DNA from: Thermoactinospora rubra
GTDB lineage: Bacteria > Actinomycetota > Actinomycetes > Streptosporangiales > Streptosporangiaceae
Assembly (NCBI RefSeq): GCF_002093975.1
Contig: NZ_MSZZ01000034.1
Location: 62,001-126,000, forward strand
Length of the DNA: 64,000 nucleotides
Direction: 5' to 3'
Position numbers and translations under genes: made by a program. How positions within the stretch are numbered: the stretch's first letter is position 1; the number at the start of each line of letters is the position of its first letter. The notes beneath the pieces were generated by a model, which did not search any database, was not told where the DNA came from, and saw only the letters and a program-made list of their open reading frames with translations. Positions 25,135 to 33,612 of the stretch are shown piece by piece.

Positions 25135-25716
25135 TCAGCGGCGGACCACCGCGAACGCGGCGGCGATGACCTCCACCAGGCTCTCCACGACGGCCGAGCG
25201 GTGCACCTCCGGGTGCTCCAGCCACCAGTCGCCGGTCGTCTGCACCATGCCGACGAAGGCGTGCCCCAGCACCTGGGCCCTGACCGGGTCGGGCACCACG
25301 CCCTCGGCCGCCAGGACCTGCCCCAGCTCCTCCCCCAGCCCGCGCACCAGCGACGTCATGTGGGAGCGCATGCGCGAGTCCTCGGCGCTGGCCCGGTGGA
25401 ACAGGAAGCGGTAGAGGTTGCGGTTGGCGGTGATGAGGTCCAGGTACACCTCGATGGTGGCCCTGGTACGGCCCCGCACGTCGGCCGAGGGCTTGGCGAA
25501 CTCCGGCCGCAGCTGCGCGATGACCCTGCGGACGTGCCGGTCGGCCAGCGCCTCGTACAGGCCGCTCTTGTCGCCGAAGTGGCGGTAGAGGATGGGCTTG
25601 GTGATGCCCGCCTCGGCGGCGATGGCGGCCATCGACGCCTCCGGCCCCTCGCGCCGGATGACCCGGTCGGCGGCGTCCAGGATGGCCCTGCGCCGATCAG
25701 GACTCCTCCCACTCAC
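25135..25716 (-). CDS. TetR-family transcriptional regulator
   Basis: 193 residues from GTG 25716. The N-terminal HTH is clear (RRRAILDAADRVIRREGPEASMAAIAAEAGITKPILYRHFGDKSGLYEALADRHV); the rest is a variable helical ligand domain ending in WWLEHPEVHRSAVVESLVEVIAAAFAVVRR, similar to fatty-acid or lipid-related TetR regulators. A TATGCT box (25728-25723) lies 6 nt before the GTG, so it is probably leaderless. It is divergent from the methyltransferase gene over 37 bp and may control it. Confidence 0.9.
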   Translation of the reverse strand: MSGRSPDRRRAILDAADRVIRREGPEASMAAIAAEAGITKPILYRHFGDKSGLYEALADRHVRRVIAQLRPEFAKPSADVRGRTRATIEVYLDLITANRNLYRFLFHRASAEDSRMRSHMTSLVRGLGEELGQVLAAEGVVPDPVRAQVLGHAFVGMVQTTGDWWLEHPEVHRSAVVESLVEVIAAAFAVVRR

Positions 25717-25756
25717 GCCGCAAGCATAGGCCGGGGCCCGTAGATTCCACCTTATG
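25714..25756. promoter_or_regulatory. divergent overlapping leaderless promoters, TetR / methyltransferase
   Basis: Minus strand: TATGCT (25728-25723), 6 nt, GTG 25716. Plus strand: TAGATT (25741-25746), 7 nt, ATG 25754. Only 37 bp separate the two start codons, so one bound regulator could block both polymerases. Confidence 0.5.
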
Positions 25757-26443
25757 GAGATCACACCCAACAGCGGCACAGGTCCCGGCGCGATCACGCC
25801 CGACGGTTCCCCGGTGGAGTTCTACCGGCTGCTCGGCGCCGAGGAGGAGGCCGACGTCGTCGCGGGCGTCGTGCCGGCGGGCGGCACGATCCTGGAGCTC
25901 GGCTCGGGCACGGGTCGGGTGACCCACGCCCTGGTGGAGCGCGGTTTCCGGGTGGTGGCGGTGGACGAGTCGCCTGAGATGCTGGCCCACGTGCGCGGGG
26001 CGGAGACGGTCTGCGCCCGGGTGCAGGAGCTGGACCTGGGCCGCCGCTTCGACGGCGTGCTGCTGAGCTCGTACCTGGTCAACGTCCCCGACGACGCGCT
26101 GCGCCACGACTTCCTGGCCGCCTGCGCCCGGCACGTGGCCCCCGGCGGGTCGGTGCTGGTGCAGTGGCAGCCGGCCGAGGCGCACGAGCGCTGGCAGGCC
26201 GGGCGGGGCCGCACCATGGGCGACATCGGCATCCACATGGTGGCCCTGGAGCGGGTCGCGCCCACCCTCTTCAGCGCGACCATGGAGTACCGGCACAGGG
26301 ACCGGGTCTGGACGCAGTCGTTCACCTCCCGCCAGCTGACCGACGAGGAGCTCGCCGCCGAGCTGGCCCGGGCGGGGCTGGCCCTGGACCGCTTCCTCAC
26401 CGAGGACCGCACCTGGGTGCGCGTCGTACCCGTCAGTGAGTAG
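25754..26443 (+). CDS. class I SAM-dependent methyltransferase
   Basis: 229 residues. Motif I is ILELGSGTGRVTHALVERG, followed by the acidic loop VVAVDESPEMLAHVRG, motif II LDLGRRFDGVLLSSYLVN and motif III HVAPGGSVLVQWQ. It transfers a methyl group from SAM to an unknown small molecule. The ATG lies 7 nt after a TAGATT box and has no Shine-Dalgarno sequence. It is divergent from the TetR gene. Confidence 0.88.
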   Translation: MEITPNSGTGPGAITPDGSPVEFYRLLGAEEEADVVAGVVPAGGTILELGSGTGRVTHALVERGFRVVAVDESPEMLAHVRGAETVCARVQELDLGRRFDGVLLSSYLVNVPDDALRHDFLAACARHVAPGGSVLVQWQPAEAHERWQAGRGRTMGDIGIHMVALERVAPTLFSATMEYRHRDRVWTQSFTSRQLTDEELAAELARAGLALDRFLTEDRTWVRVVPVSE

Positions 26444-26494
26444 GCCGCCGGGCCCGCGACCGGCGGCCGAACTTCATTCGGTACCCTGCTGGTC

Positions 26495-26929
26495 GTGACC
26501 GTGACCGGAGCAGACTTCCTACGCGCCATCGCCGCCGGGACCGTCGAGTCCTCCCCGCACCTGGCCCACCTCGGCCTGCGGCTCACGCACGTCGAGCCGG
26601 GCCGCGTCACGCTGGAGTGGCGGCCGGGCGCCGAGCTGACCAACCGCTCCGGCGTGGTCCACGGCGGCTTCATCGCCACCGCGCTCGACGACGCCTGCGG
26701 CATGGCGAGCGGCAGCGCGGCCGAGCGGCCCACGCTGCACCTGACCATGAACCTCAACGTCGACTACCTGCGCCCGGTGCACGCCGGGCGCGCCTACGCG
26801 GTGACGGGCGAGGTCACCCACGGCGGGCGGACCAGGGTGCTGACCCGCGCCGCGGTGACGGACGAGGAGGGACGGCTGTGCGCGCAGGCCACCTCCAGCC
26901 TCACGCCCAACCGTGCCGTCACGCCGTAG
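26495..26929 (+). CDS. PaaI-family hotdog-fold thioesterase
   Basis: 144 residues. The hotdog signature is visible: GAELTNRSGVVHGGFIATALDDACGMAS (HGG with catalytic Asp nearby), LHLTMNLNVDYLRPVHAG and YAVTGEVTHGGRTRVLTRAAVTDEEGRLCAQATS. These enzymes hydrolyse acyl- or aryl-CoA thioesters. A TACCCT box (26482-26487) lies 7 nt before the GTG start, so the transcript is leaderless. The gene ends 2 nt from the convergent GNAT gene. Confidence 0.88.
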   Translation: MTVTGADFLRAIAAGTVESSPHLAHLGLRLTHVEPGRVTLEWRPGAELTNRSGVVHGGFIATALDDACGMASGSAAERPTLHLTMNLNVDYLRPVHAGRAYAVTGEVTHGGRTRVLTRAAVTDEEGRLCAQATSSLTPNRAVTP

Positions 26930-26931
26930 CG

Positions 26932-27873
26932 TCACACGGGGAGGCGGCGCCGCCACACGTCGATCGCCAGCACCTGCCGCATGCCCGCGGAGGTGTACAG
27001 GCCGAGCGCCGGGGTGACGTTGTTGGCATCGACGTGCAGGATGGTGCCCTTCCTGCCCCGGGCGGCGTCGCGGGCGAAGGCCGTGCGCAGCAGCAGGCGC
27101 GCCAGCCCCCTGCCGCGGAAGCGGGGCAGCACGCCGAGCATGGCCACGTAGCCGCAGTCCTCGTCGGCGGCGAACTGGTTGCCGGCCAGCAACGCCGCGG
27201 CCGGCTCGCCGTCCACCCTCGCCACCAGGCCCTGCGTCCAGTCGTGGGTGCTGGAGGCCTCGCGCCGCTCGTGCCAGCCGGCGTAGGAGGAGGGCACGAA
27301 GCCGAAGTGGTCGGCGAAGGATTCCTCGTGGATGGCGTGGGCCTGCCTGCGTGCCTCGTCGGTGAGGGTGGGGTGCAGGGTCACGCCGGGCGGCGGGTCC
27401 GGCTCGGGCACCGGGCCGTCGAAGTCGATGCGCATCCGGTGGAAGCCGGTCGCCGGGGCGAAGCCGTGCGCGCGGGCCCGCTCCTGCTGGGCGGTGTCGG
27501 CGCGGTAGACGCCGACGTCGAGCGTGACGGCCTGGTGTCCCAGCTCGCGGGCGATCTCGCGGGCCCGCCCGATCACCGTCGCCCACAGCTGTTCGGCGAG
27601 GTCCTCGCCGCCCGGCCGGACGATCACGTCGATGTCGACGTTGTCGCTGTCGCCCTTGCGGCAGGCCCACGCCCAGCCGGCCGGGCGCCCGTCGGCGTCG
27701 TGAGCCAGCCAGCCGTCCCTGTCGAGGTCGAAGCCGGGCTCGGCCAGCTCGTCGGCGATGTCGTCCAGGGTGGCGTCGACGAAGCCGAGGACGGCTGTGT
27801 GGGCGGCCGTGACGAGCCGGAAGATCTCCGCCGCGTCGCCGGGGGCGGGGCGGCGGAGCGTGTAGACGGACAT
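26932..27873 (-). CDS. tandem GNAT acetyltransferase (mycothiol-synthase-like layout)
   Basis: 313 residues with two GNAT modules: residues about 1-155 (LRRPAPGDAAEIFRLVTAA, RPAGWAWACRKGDSDNVDIDVIVRPG) and 165-313 (TLTDEARRQAHAIHEESF, GYVAMLGVLPRFRGRGLARLLLRTAF, TILHVDANNVTPALGLYTSAGM). The second has the full acetyl-CoA pyrophosphate-binding loop (RFRGRGLA) and the xNxxAxxLYxxxGF-like ending. The layout is like MshD, but the sequence is not clearly that enzyme. ATG 27873 fits the domain start; a GACAAT box is 7 nt upstream. MFS transporter gene lies 89 nt upstream on the same strand. Confidence 0.85.
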   Translation of the reverse strand: MSVYTLRRPAPGDAAEIFRLVTAAHTAVLGFVDATLDDIADELAEPGFDLDRDGWLAHDADGRPAGWAWACRKGDSDNVDIDVIVRPGGEDLAEQLWATVIGRAREIARELGHQAVTLDVGVYRADTAQQERARAHGFAPATGFHRMRIDFDGPVPEPDPPPGVTLHPTLTDEARRQAHAIHEESFADHFGFVPSSYAGWHERREASSTHDWTQGLVARVDGEPAAALLAGNQFAADEDCGYVAMLGVLPRFRGRGLARLLLRTAFARDAARGRKGTILHVDANNVTPALGLYTSAGMRQVLAIDVWRRRLPV

Positions 27874-27962
27874 GAGCGCGATTGTCCTGGATCGCGGGCG
27901 ATCGCCGCCTCTGGTTTTCCGGCCCGGCTGTTGGTTTTCCGCCCGGCTGTCTTCCGGCCCGC

Positions 27963-29489
27963 TCACCCCGCGACGGGAGCCGCCTCCTCCTGCTGCTGCG
28001 CGGGCCGCCCGTCGCGCAGCGGCACCTCCTTGACGAACACCGCCAACAGGGCGACCAGCGCGGCGAAGAAGATCGCGCAGAAGAACACGGCCGAGATGGC
28101 CGAGGCCAGCGACTCCAGCAGCCCGGTGCGGATCCCGGCCGGCAGCCGGCCGATCGCGGCGGGGTCCATCTGCCCGCCGCCTCCGGCCAGCCGCTCGGCG
28201 GCCTGGGCGCCGAAGTGGCCGGTCAGCCCGGTCTCGAAGCGGTTGTTGAAGATCGCCCCGAAGGCCGAGACGCCGAACGAGCCGCCGATGGAGCGGAAGA
28301 ACGTCGCGCTGCTGGAGGCCACGCCCATGTCCTTGGGCTCGACGCTGTTCTGGGCGATGAGCATGGTCATCTGCATGAGGAAGCCCATGCCGGCGCCCAG
28401 CACGGCGATGAACAGGCCGGTCTGCCAGGAGGGGGTGGTCACGTCCATGAGCGACAGCAGCCCCATGCCGAGCGTCATGCCGACGCCCCCGGCGATCGGG
28501 TAGATCCTGTAGCGGCCGGTCGCGGTGACGGCCTTGCCGACGACCAGGGAGATGCCCATGGCGGCGCCCATCATGGGCAGCAGGAGCAGGCCGGAGTTGG
28601 TGGCGCTGGCGCCCTGGACGGTCTGCTGGAACAGCGGCAGGAAGTTGATCGCGCCGAACATGGCGAAGCCCAGCAGGAAGCCGATGGCCGAGACCAGCGT
28701 GAAGTTGCGGTTGCGGAACAGCCCCAGCGGGATGATCGGGTCGGCGGCCCGGCGCTCGACCGGCACGAAGACGGCCAGCGACACCAGGGCCAGGGCGATG
28801 AGGCCGAGGATCTGCCAGGATCCCCAGGCGTACTCGTTGCCGCCCCAGGTGGTGATGAGGACCAGCGCGGTGATGCCGACGGTCAGCACGATCGCGCCCA
28901 GCCAGTCGATCTTCACCCGGGTCTCGCGCCTGGGCAGGTGCAGCCGCAGCGCCAGCAGGACCAGGGCGACCGCGCCGACCGGCAGGTTGACGTAGAAGGC
29001 CCAGCGCCAGTCCATGGAGTCGGTGATGAACCCGCCCACCAGCGGCCCGGCGATCATGGCGAGGGCCATCACGCCCGCCATCATGCCCTGGTACTGCCCG
29101 CGCTCGCGGGGCGGGACGAGGTCGCCGATGATCGCCATGACGTTCACGATCAGGCCGCCGGCGCCCAGGCCCTGGACGGCGCGGAAGGCGATCAGCTGGC
29201 CCATGTCCTGGCTCATCCCGCACAGCGCGGAGCCGGCCATGAACAGCACGATGGAGACCAGGAAGATCGTCTTGCGTCCGAAGAGGTCGCCGATCTTGCC
29301 CCAGATCGGGGTCGACACCGTGGTGCCGAGCACGTAGGCGGTGACCACCCACGACAGGTGCTCCAGGCCGCCCAGCTCGCCGACGATGCGCGGCATCGCC
29401 GTACCGACGATCATGTTGTCCAGCATGGCCAGGACCATGGCGAGCATGAGCCCGGGCAGGACCACCATCACTTCCCGCCGCCGTGTCAC
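27963..29489 (-). CDS. MFS drug-efflux transporter, DHA2 (EmrB/QacA) family
   Basis: 508 residues and 14 predicted membrane segments. Motifs typical of DHA2 proton/drug antiporters are present: LDNMIVGTAMPRI near TM1, WVVTAYVLGTTVSTPIWGKIGDLFGRK (motif A), FRAVQGLGAGGLIVNVMAIIGDLVPPRERGQYQG (motif B/D) and GPLVGGFITDSMDWRWAFYVNLPVG (motif C). It probably exports a toxic compound. Start GTG 29489 has GGGGG 7 nt upstream. The gene is divergent from a TetR gene across an 87-bp region with two tandem operators, so the TetR protein almost certainly represses it. Confidence 0.93.
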   Translation of the reverse strand: MTRRREVMVVLPGLMLAMVLAMLDNMIVGTAMPRIVGELGGLEHLSWVVTAYVLGTTVSTPIWGKIGDLFGRKTIFLVSIVLFMAGSALCGMSQDMGQLIAFRAVQGLGAGGLIVNVMAIIGDLVPPRERGQYQGMMAGVMALAMIAGPLVGGFITDSMDWRWAFYVNLPVGAVALVLLALRLHLPRRETRVKIDWLGAIVLTVGITALVLITTWGGNEYAWGSWQILGLIALALVSLAVFVPVERRAADPIIPLGLFRNRNFTLVSAIGFLLGFAMFGAINFLPLFQQTVQGASATNSGLLLLPMMGAAMGISLVVGKAVTATGRYRIYPIAGGVGMTLGMGLLSLMDVTTPSWQTGLFIAVLGAGMGFLMQMTMLIAQNSVEPKDMGVASSSATFFRSIGGSFGVSAFGAIFNNRFETGLTGHFGAQAAERLAGGGGQMDPAAIGRLPAGIRTGLLESLASAISAVFFCAIFFAALVALLAVFVKEVPLRDGRPAQQQEEAAPVAG

Positions 29490-29514
29490 GACATACCCCC
29501 GCGAAGCTTGCTTA

Positions 29515-29530
29515 CTTGCCGACCGGCAAG
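29515..29530. promoter_or_regulatory. TetR operator 1
   Basis: CTTGCCG-AC-CGGCAAG, a perfect 7-2-7 palindrome, followed by GATAAT (29531-29536). It is 25 bp upstream of the MFS start and 30 bp from operator 2. Confidence 0.7.
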
Positions 29531-29544
29531 GATAATCATGCTTA

Positions 29545-29560
29545 CTTGCCGGCCGTCAAG
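29545..29560. promoter_or_regulatory. TetR operator 2
   Basis: CTTGCCGGCCGTCAAG, the same palindrome with one mismatch, also preceded by TTA and followed shortly by GATAAT (29563-29568). That GATAAT box is 8 nt before the TetR GTG, so repressor binding here would block its own gene. Confidence 0.7.
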
Positions 29561-29576
29561 TAGATAATGGGTGCCT

Positions 29577-30122
29577 GTGCGGGAAGACACCAGGACGAAG
29601 ATCCAGCAGGTAGCGCTGCGGCTGTTCATCGACAAGGGCTACGAGGCGACCTCGCTGCGGGAGATCGCCGAGGAGCTCGGCGTGACCAAGGCCGCGCTCT
29701 ACTACCACTTCAAGACCAAGGACGACATCGTCGCCGGCCTCGCCGAGGACCGGGTGGAGGCGATCGCGGCCCTCGTGCGGTGGGCGCGCGAGCAGCCCAA
29801 GACCCGCCGGATGCGGGTGGAGCTGATCACCCGCTACGCCGAGCAGCTGGCCGGCCAGCACCACCACGAGATCATGCGCTTCCTGGAGCGCAACCAGACC
29901 TCGCTGCGCGACCATCCGGCGATCCTGCGGATGCGCGAGACGATGCTGGAGCTGGTGGGCGAGCTCAGCGAGCCGCAGGATCCGCTGGCCGTACGGCTGC
30001 GCCGGGCGATGGCGCTGTTCTCCCTGCACGCCGGGGAGTGGCTGACCCAGCACTACGGCGCCTCGCCGGAGGAGCGCCGGGCCGCGGCCCTGGAGGTCGC
30101 CCTCGAACTCGTCGAGCGGTGA
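29577..30122 (+). CDS. TetR-family repressor of the adjacent MFS transporter
   Basis: 181 residues from GTG 29577. The DNA-binding domain is TKIQQVALRLFIDKGYEATSLREIAEELGVTKAALYYHFKTKDDIVAGL; the rest is the ligand-binding helical domain (RMRVELITRYAEQLAGQ, MALFSLHAGEWLTQHYGAS). Two operator palindromes overlap its own promoter and that of the MFS gene. The GTG at 29577 lies 8 nt after GATAAT (leaderless); GTG 29571 is also possible. The likely inducer is the MFS substrate. Confidence 0.92.
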   Translation: MREDTRTKIQQVALRLFIDKGYEATSLREIAEELGVTKAALYYHFKTKDDIVAGLAEDRVEAIAALVRWAREQPKTRRMRVELITRYAEQLAGQHHHEIMRFLERNQTSLRDHPAILRMRETMLELVGELSEPQDPLAVRLRRAMALFSLHAGEWLTQHYGASPEERRAAALEVALELVER

Positions 30123-30159
30123 CGGGCATGCCCGCGCGGCGGCTGGGCACGGAAACAGC

Positions 30160-30561
30160 ATGGAGGCCACGATCGCCGTGCGACTGCCACGAGATGCCGC
30201 GAGCGTCCCGCTCATCCGCCAGACGCTGGAAGCGACCCTGTCCTGCCTGGGAGTCCTCCCGCGCATCAGGGAGGACATCGAGCTGATGCTGACGGAGGCG
30301 TGCACCAACGTCATCAAGCACGCCGACCCCGCCGACGAGTACACCGTCAGCGCCTCGATCCACCGCGACCTGTGCGTGATCCGGGTGAAGGACACCGGTC
30401 GCGGCTTCGACCCGCGCCAGGTCCGCCCTGCCTCCTCCGACTCCGAGAGCGGCCGGGGGCTGCAGATCATGCGGGCGCTGGCCGACAACGTGCGGTTCAT
30501 CAACCGGCGGGAAGACGGCGCGCTCGTATGCCTGGAGAAGAAGCTCGCCTACGCCCCCTGA
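30160..30561 (+). CDS. RsbW/SpoIIAB-like anti-sigma ATP-binding protein
   Basis: 133 residues of the GHKL fold: N-box EACTNVIKHA, G1 box DTGRGFD, G2 box GRGLQIMRALADNV. Such short HATPase_c proteins are serine kinases of anti-sigma antagonists or direct anti-sigma factors. No anti-anti-sigma (STAS) gene or sigma-B-type gene is adjacent, so the partner is elsewhere or absent. It ends overlapping the convergent small membrane ORF. Confidence 0.87.
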   Translation: MEATIAVRLPRDAASVPLIRQTLEATLSCLGVLPRIREDIELMLTEACTNVIKHADPADEYTVSASIHRDLCVIRVKDTGRGFDPRQVRPASSDSESGRGLQIMRALADNVRFINRREDGALVCLEKKLAYAP

Positions 30562-30698
30562 AACCTCTCGCCGCGCCTGGTGGCGACGGCCAGCACGCCC
30601 AGCGTCACCAGCACCACGACGGACAGGAGGAAGACGGCGAGAACGATCATGACCCCGACGATGGCGAACGTCGCGAGCACACCCAGCAGCGTCCACAT
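30549..30698 (-). CDS. 49-residue predicted membrane protein
   Basis: MWTLLGVLATFAIVGVMIVL begins a frame that is almost entirely hydrophobic for 40 residues and ends in a basic tail TRRGERFQGA. The ATG at 30698 follows GGGCGAGATGGC, which gives a weak ribosome-binding site. Its end overlaps the anti-sigma gene by 13 bp. No family recognised; the hydrophobic pattern and placement make it plausible but unproven. Confidence 0.42.
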   Translation of the reverse strand: MWTLLGVLATFAIVGVMIVLAVFLLSVVVLVTLGVLAVATRRGERFQGA

Positions 30699-30769
30699 GC
30701 CATCTCGCCCTGCCCCCGGCAAGGCGACCTAATCCGACTGATCCGGCAATCCTCCCAGAGTGCCCTGTA

Positions 30770-31708
30770 TCAGGTCACATGGTCCGGCAGCATGTCCAGC
30801 CTGCGCAGGATCACACCCTCCCGCAGGGCCCACGGGCACACGTCCAGCCGGTCGACCTCGAACAGGTCCATGGCCGCGTCGGCCACGATCGCCCCGGCGG
30901 CCAGCTGCAGCGCCCGCCCGGCCGACACGCCCGCCAGCTGGGTGCGCTCCTTGGCCGCCATCTCGGGCAGCCGGGCCGCCCACTCCGCCATGGCCTCGCG
31001 CGACAGCGACCGGGGCACATACAGCCCCTCGCTGGAGGGCGCCGCCCCGGCGATCCTGGCCAGCTGCTTGAACGTCTTGGAGGTGGCCACCGCCCGGTCG
31101 GGCCGGCCGTAGCGGGCGACGCCGCCGACCGTGCGGGCGATCTCCGCGCGCACGTGCTTGCGCAGCTTGCGCACCTCCTCGGCGGAGGGCGGGTCGGAGG
31201 TGAACCAGTCGCGGGTCAGCCGGCCAGCGCCCAGCGGCAGCGAGACGGCCACGTCCGGCTCCTCGTCCACGCCCGCCGCGATCTCCAGCGAGCCGCCGCC
31301 GATGTCCACGGCCAGCAGCCGGCCGGAGGACCAGCCGAACCAGCGCCGCACGGCCAGGAACGTCAGCCTGGCCTCCTCCTCCCCCGCCAGCACCTGGATG
31401 TCGATGTCGCAGCGGGAGTTGATCTCGGCCAGGACCTCCTCCCCGTTGGCCGCCTCCCGCACCGCCGAGGTCGCGAAGGCCATGACCTCCTCCACGCCCT
31501 TGTCCTCGGCGATCTGCAGCGCCTCGGCCACGAAGGCGGCGAGCCGTTCGACGGCCCGCTCGGCCAGCCGGTTGCCGTCGTCCAGCAGCTCGGCCAGGCG
31601 CAGCTCGTCCTTGTGCGAGTAGGCGGGCAGCGGCCGGGCGCCCCGGTGCGCGTCCACGACCAGCAGGTGCACGGTGTTGGAGCCGATGTCGAGTACGCCG
31701 AGTCGCAT
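30770..31708 (-). CDS. Ppx/GppA exopolyphosphatase-type phosphatase
   Basis: 312 residues of the actin-like ASKHA fold: phosphate loop 1 [60 protein letters not shown] and phosphate loop 2 [16 protein letters not shown]. Members hydrolyse polyphosphate or the 5'-phosphate of pppGpp. ATG 31708 is preceded by TAGCGT 6 nt upstream, hence leaderless. The 9-nt gap to the P450 gene upstream suggests possible read-through. Confidence 0.9.
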   Translation of the reverse strand: MRLGVLDIGSNTVHLLVVDAHRGARPLPAYSHKDELRLAELLDDGNRLAERAVERLAAFVAEALQIAEDKGVEEVMAFATSAVREAANGEEVLAEINSRCDIDIQVLAGEEEARLTFLAVRRWFGWSSGRLLAVDIGGGSLEIAAGVDEEPDVAVSLPLGAGRLTRDWFTSDPPSAEEVRKLRKHVRAEIARTVGGVARYGRPDRAVATSKTFKQLARIAGAAPSSEGLYVPRSLSREAMAEWAARLPEMAAKERTQLAGVSAGRALQLAAGAIVADAAMDLFEVDRLDVCPWALREGVILRRLDMLPDHVT

Positions 31709-31717
31709 GCCCGCACG

Positions 31718-33550
31718 CTATCGCCCGGCCGGCCGTACGGCGAAGCGCAGGGCGAAGTGGTCCAGCGTCCCCGGCGGCGGGTCGGGCAGGCGGCGGGGGT
31801 GGACCAGGGCGACCCGGCGCTCCCGGAGCAGGGTCTCCAGCAGGCACGTGCCGGCGAGCATCGCGAGCTCCATGCCGGGACAGCGGGCGTGCCCGGCGCT
31901 GAACGGCACTCCGGCGGTCAGGCCCGGCCGGAAGCCGTCGGCCGCCTGGCGGTTGGCGTAGGGGCTGTGGACGGCCACCGTCGCGCCCTTCGGGCTGTCG
32001 CGCAGGATCGCCAGCGTGGTGGGCCACAGCCGTACCGACTCCAGCAGGGTGTCGCGGATCGGCGCGCCCGGGTGGGCGGCCAGCAGCGCCAGCGCGCGGA
32101 AGGCGGCGGCGCCCACCGCGTCGAAGGCGAACAGCCAGTGCGGCACCTGCCCTTCGCGGTGGACGCCGGGGTCGGCGGGCGTCTCGTGGACGAGCGCGGC
32201 CAGGCTGCCTGGCTCGGCCCGGCTCAGGTGTCCCTCCAGCTTCCGCTGGAAGCGGGCCTGCACGTCGGTGCGGCGGCCGCGCAGGTGAACCCAGTTGGCG
32301 TCGCCGCGCAGCCGGTTGAGCAGCCAGGTCAGCTCCTCGTCGGCGCGTGCGCCGTCGCCCAGCACGATGCGGCGGACGATCCGCTGGTGCACCGGGGAGA
32401 AGTCGTCCCAGGTGAGCCGTCCCTCCCGGGGCAGCGCCGCGACCTCCTCCTCGATCACCGCGCGGAACCGGCCGGCCAGCCGGTGCTCGGGCCGTCCGGT
32501 GTCGAGCACGGCCTCGTTGAACCGGCGGCGGCGCGCCCGCAGGTCGGGGTCCCGGGTGATGAGCACGCCGTCGGGCTGGAAGCAGGCCAGCGCGGCGCGC
32601 TTGTCCCTGGTGGCCGGGTGGAAGCCGGGGTCCTCCAGCACGCGGCGGACGTCCCGGTCGGTCAGGGGGAGCACGAACCAGCCGCGCAGCGGCACCCGCA
32701 CCAGCAGGGGGCCGTCGCCGTGCTTGGCGCGCAGGGCGCGCAGCAGCCTGGTGGCGCGGCCGTCGGCGTCGATCAGCGCGGCCAGGCGGACGCCGAGGCG
32801 GCGGCGCAGGACCACGCCCTGCAGGAGCGTGGGCAGCAGCAGCTCCAGGGCCAGGCGGGCGCGGTCCAGGACCGTGGCGTGGGGCAGCCGGCCCGGCTCG
32901 CCCCCGGCCCGGGCTCCGGATCGAGCCTCCGCCCCGGCAGCCCCGGGAGCCCCGGCGGCCTTGCGGCGGCCGCGGCGGGAGGCGGCGTAGGCGGCCTTGC
33001 GCAGCCGCTGGATCAGCCCGCGCGGCCGGATGGCCGGGTGGTAGTTGACCGTGGGGTCGAAGTCGGCCTCGCCCTCGGCGGGTTCCAGGACGCGCAGCAG
33101 CGCGATGCGCGTGCGCCCGGCCTTGATGGCGAAGGCCAGGGGCGGATGGACCGCCGCCGGATCGGCGGGCCGCGCGGGACCGGCCGAGCCTGTGCCGGTC
33201 GGTTCTGTGCCGGTCAGCAGCGGCTCGGCGGTGAGGCGCGGCCGCAGGATGGTGGAGTAGCGGCGCCTGGCGAAGTCGCGGCCGGGCAGCGAGGACAGCA
33301 GCAGGTCCAGGTCACGCCCGCCGGCCCCGCCGCCGGGGATCTTGACGGCCAGTCCGAGCACGTCGGGCAGCCGGCCCGGCAGGGAGGCTCCCTTCGACAG
33401 CCGCACCAGCACCCGGTGCCTGCCGCTGTCGAGCACGGGGACGCCGAGCGGCGGGTGGTGCAGCACTTCCAGCTCGCCGGTGAACAGCCGGCCGGAGGTG
33501 TGCAGGGCCCGCCCGCGCCTCAGCTCAGCAATGCGGGCGATCGCGGACAT
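31718..33550 (-). CDS. catalase-like domain fused to a cytochrome P450
   Basis: About 610 residues in one uninterrupted frame. Residues about 10-180 resemble a shortened catalase core: RALHTSGRLFTGELEV matches the catalase R-x-V-H-x-x-G-x-G-A-x-G pattern (His17 would be the distal His), and RLSKGASLPGRLPDVLGLAVKIPG matches the R-F-S...D-x-R-G-F-A-V-K block. After a basic Ala/Gly-rich linker (about 185-225) comes a P450: ESVRLWP (ExxR, 504-507) and FSAGHARCPG (haem Cys557). The I-helix FAFDAVGAAAF lacks the usual acid-Thr pair, so oxygen activation may be unusual; a peroxide-using or isomerase-like reaction is possible. ATG 33550 fits the domain start; 33601 is also in frame. Confidence 0.78.
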   Translation of the reverse strand: MSAIARIAELRRGRALHTSGRLFTGELEVLHHPPLGVPVLDSGRHRVLVRLSKGASLPGRLPDVLGLAVKIPGGGAGGRDLDLLLSSLPGRDFARRRYSTILRPRLTAEPLLTGTEPTGTGSAGPARPADPAAVHPPLAFAIKAGRTRIALLRVLEPAEGEADFDPTVNYHPAIRPRGLIQRLRKAAYAASRRGRRKAAGAPGAAGAEARSGARAGGEPGRLPHATVLDRARLALELLLPTLLQGVVLRRRLGVRLAALIDADGRATRLLRALRAKHGDGPLLVRVPLRGWFVLPLTDRDVRRVLEDPGFHPATRDKRAALACFQPDGVLITRDPDLRARRRRFNEAVLDTGRPEHRLAGRFRAVIEEEVAALPREGRLTWDDFSPVHQRIVRRIVLGDGARADEELTWLLNRLRGDANWVHLRGRRTDVQARFQRKLEGHLSRAEPGSLAALVHETPADPGVHREGQVPHWLFAFDAVGAAAFRALALLAAHPGAPIRDTLLESVRLWPTTLAILRDSPKGATVAVHSPYANRQAADGFRPGLTAGVPFSAGHARCPGMELAMLAGTCLLETLLRERRVALVHPRRLPDPPPGTLDHFALRFAVRPAGR

Positions 33551-33612
33551 AAGCCCCGAACTACCCGCGCCGGAAGTCACGACACCCCGCCGCGCGGCCA
33601 TAATCTGATCGC

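Noticed and set aside
31718-33550. Possibility that the catalase-like and P450 parts are two genes joined by a frameshift error
   Set aside because: The frame is continuous, with a clear basic linker between the domains and no internal ribosome-binding site or start that stands out. Sequencing could still change this.
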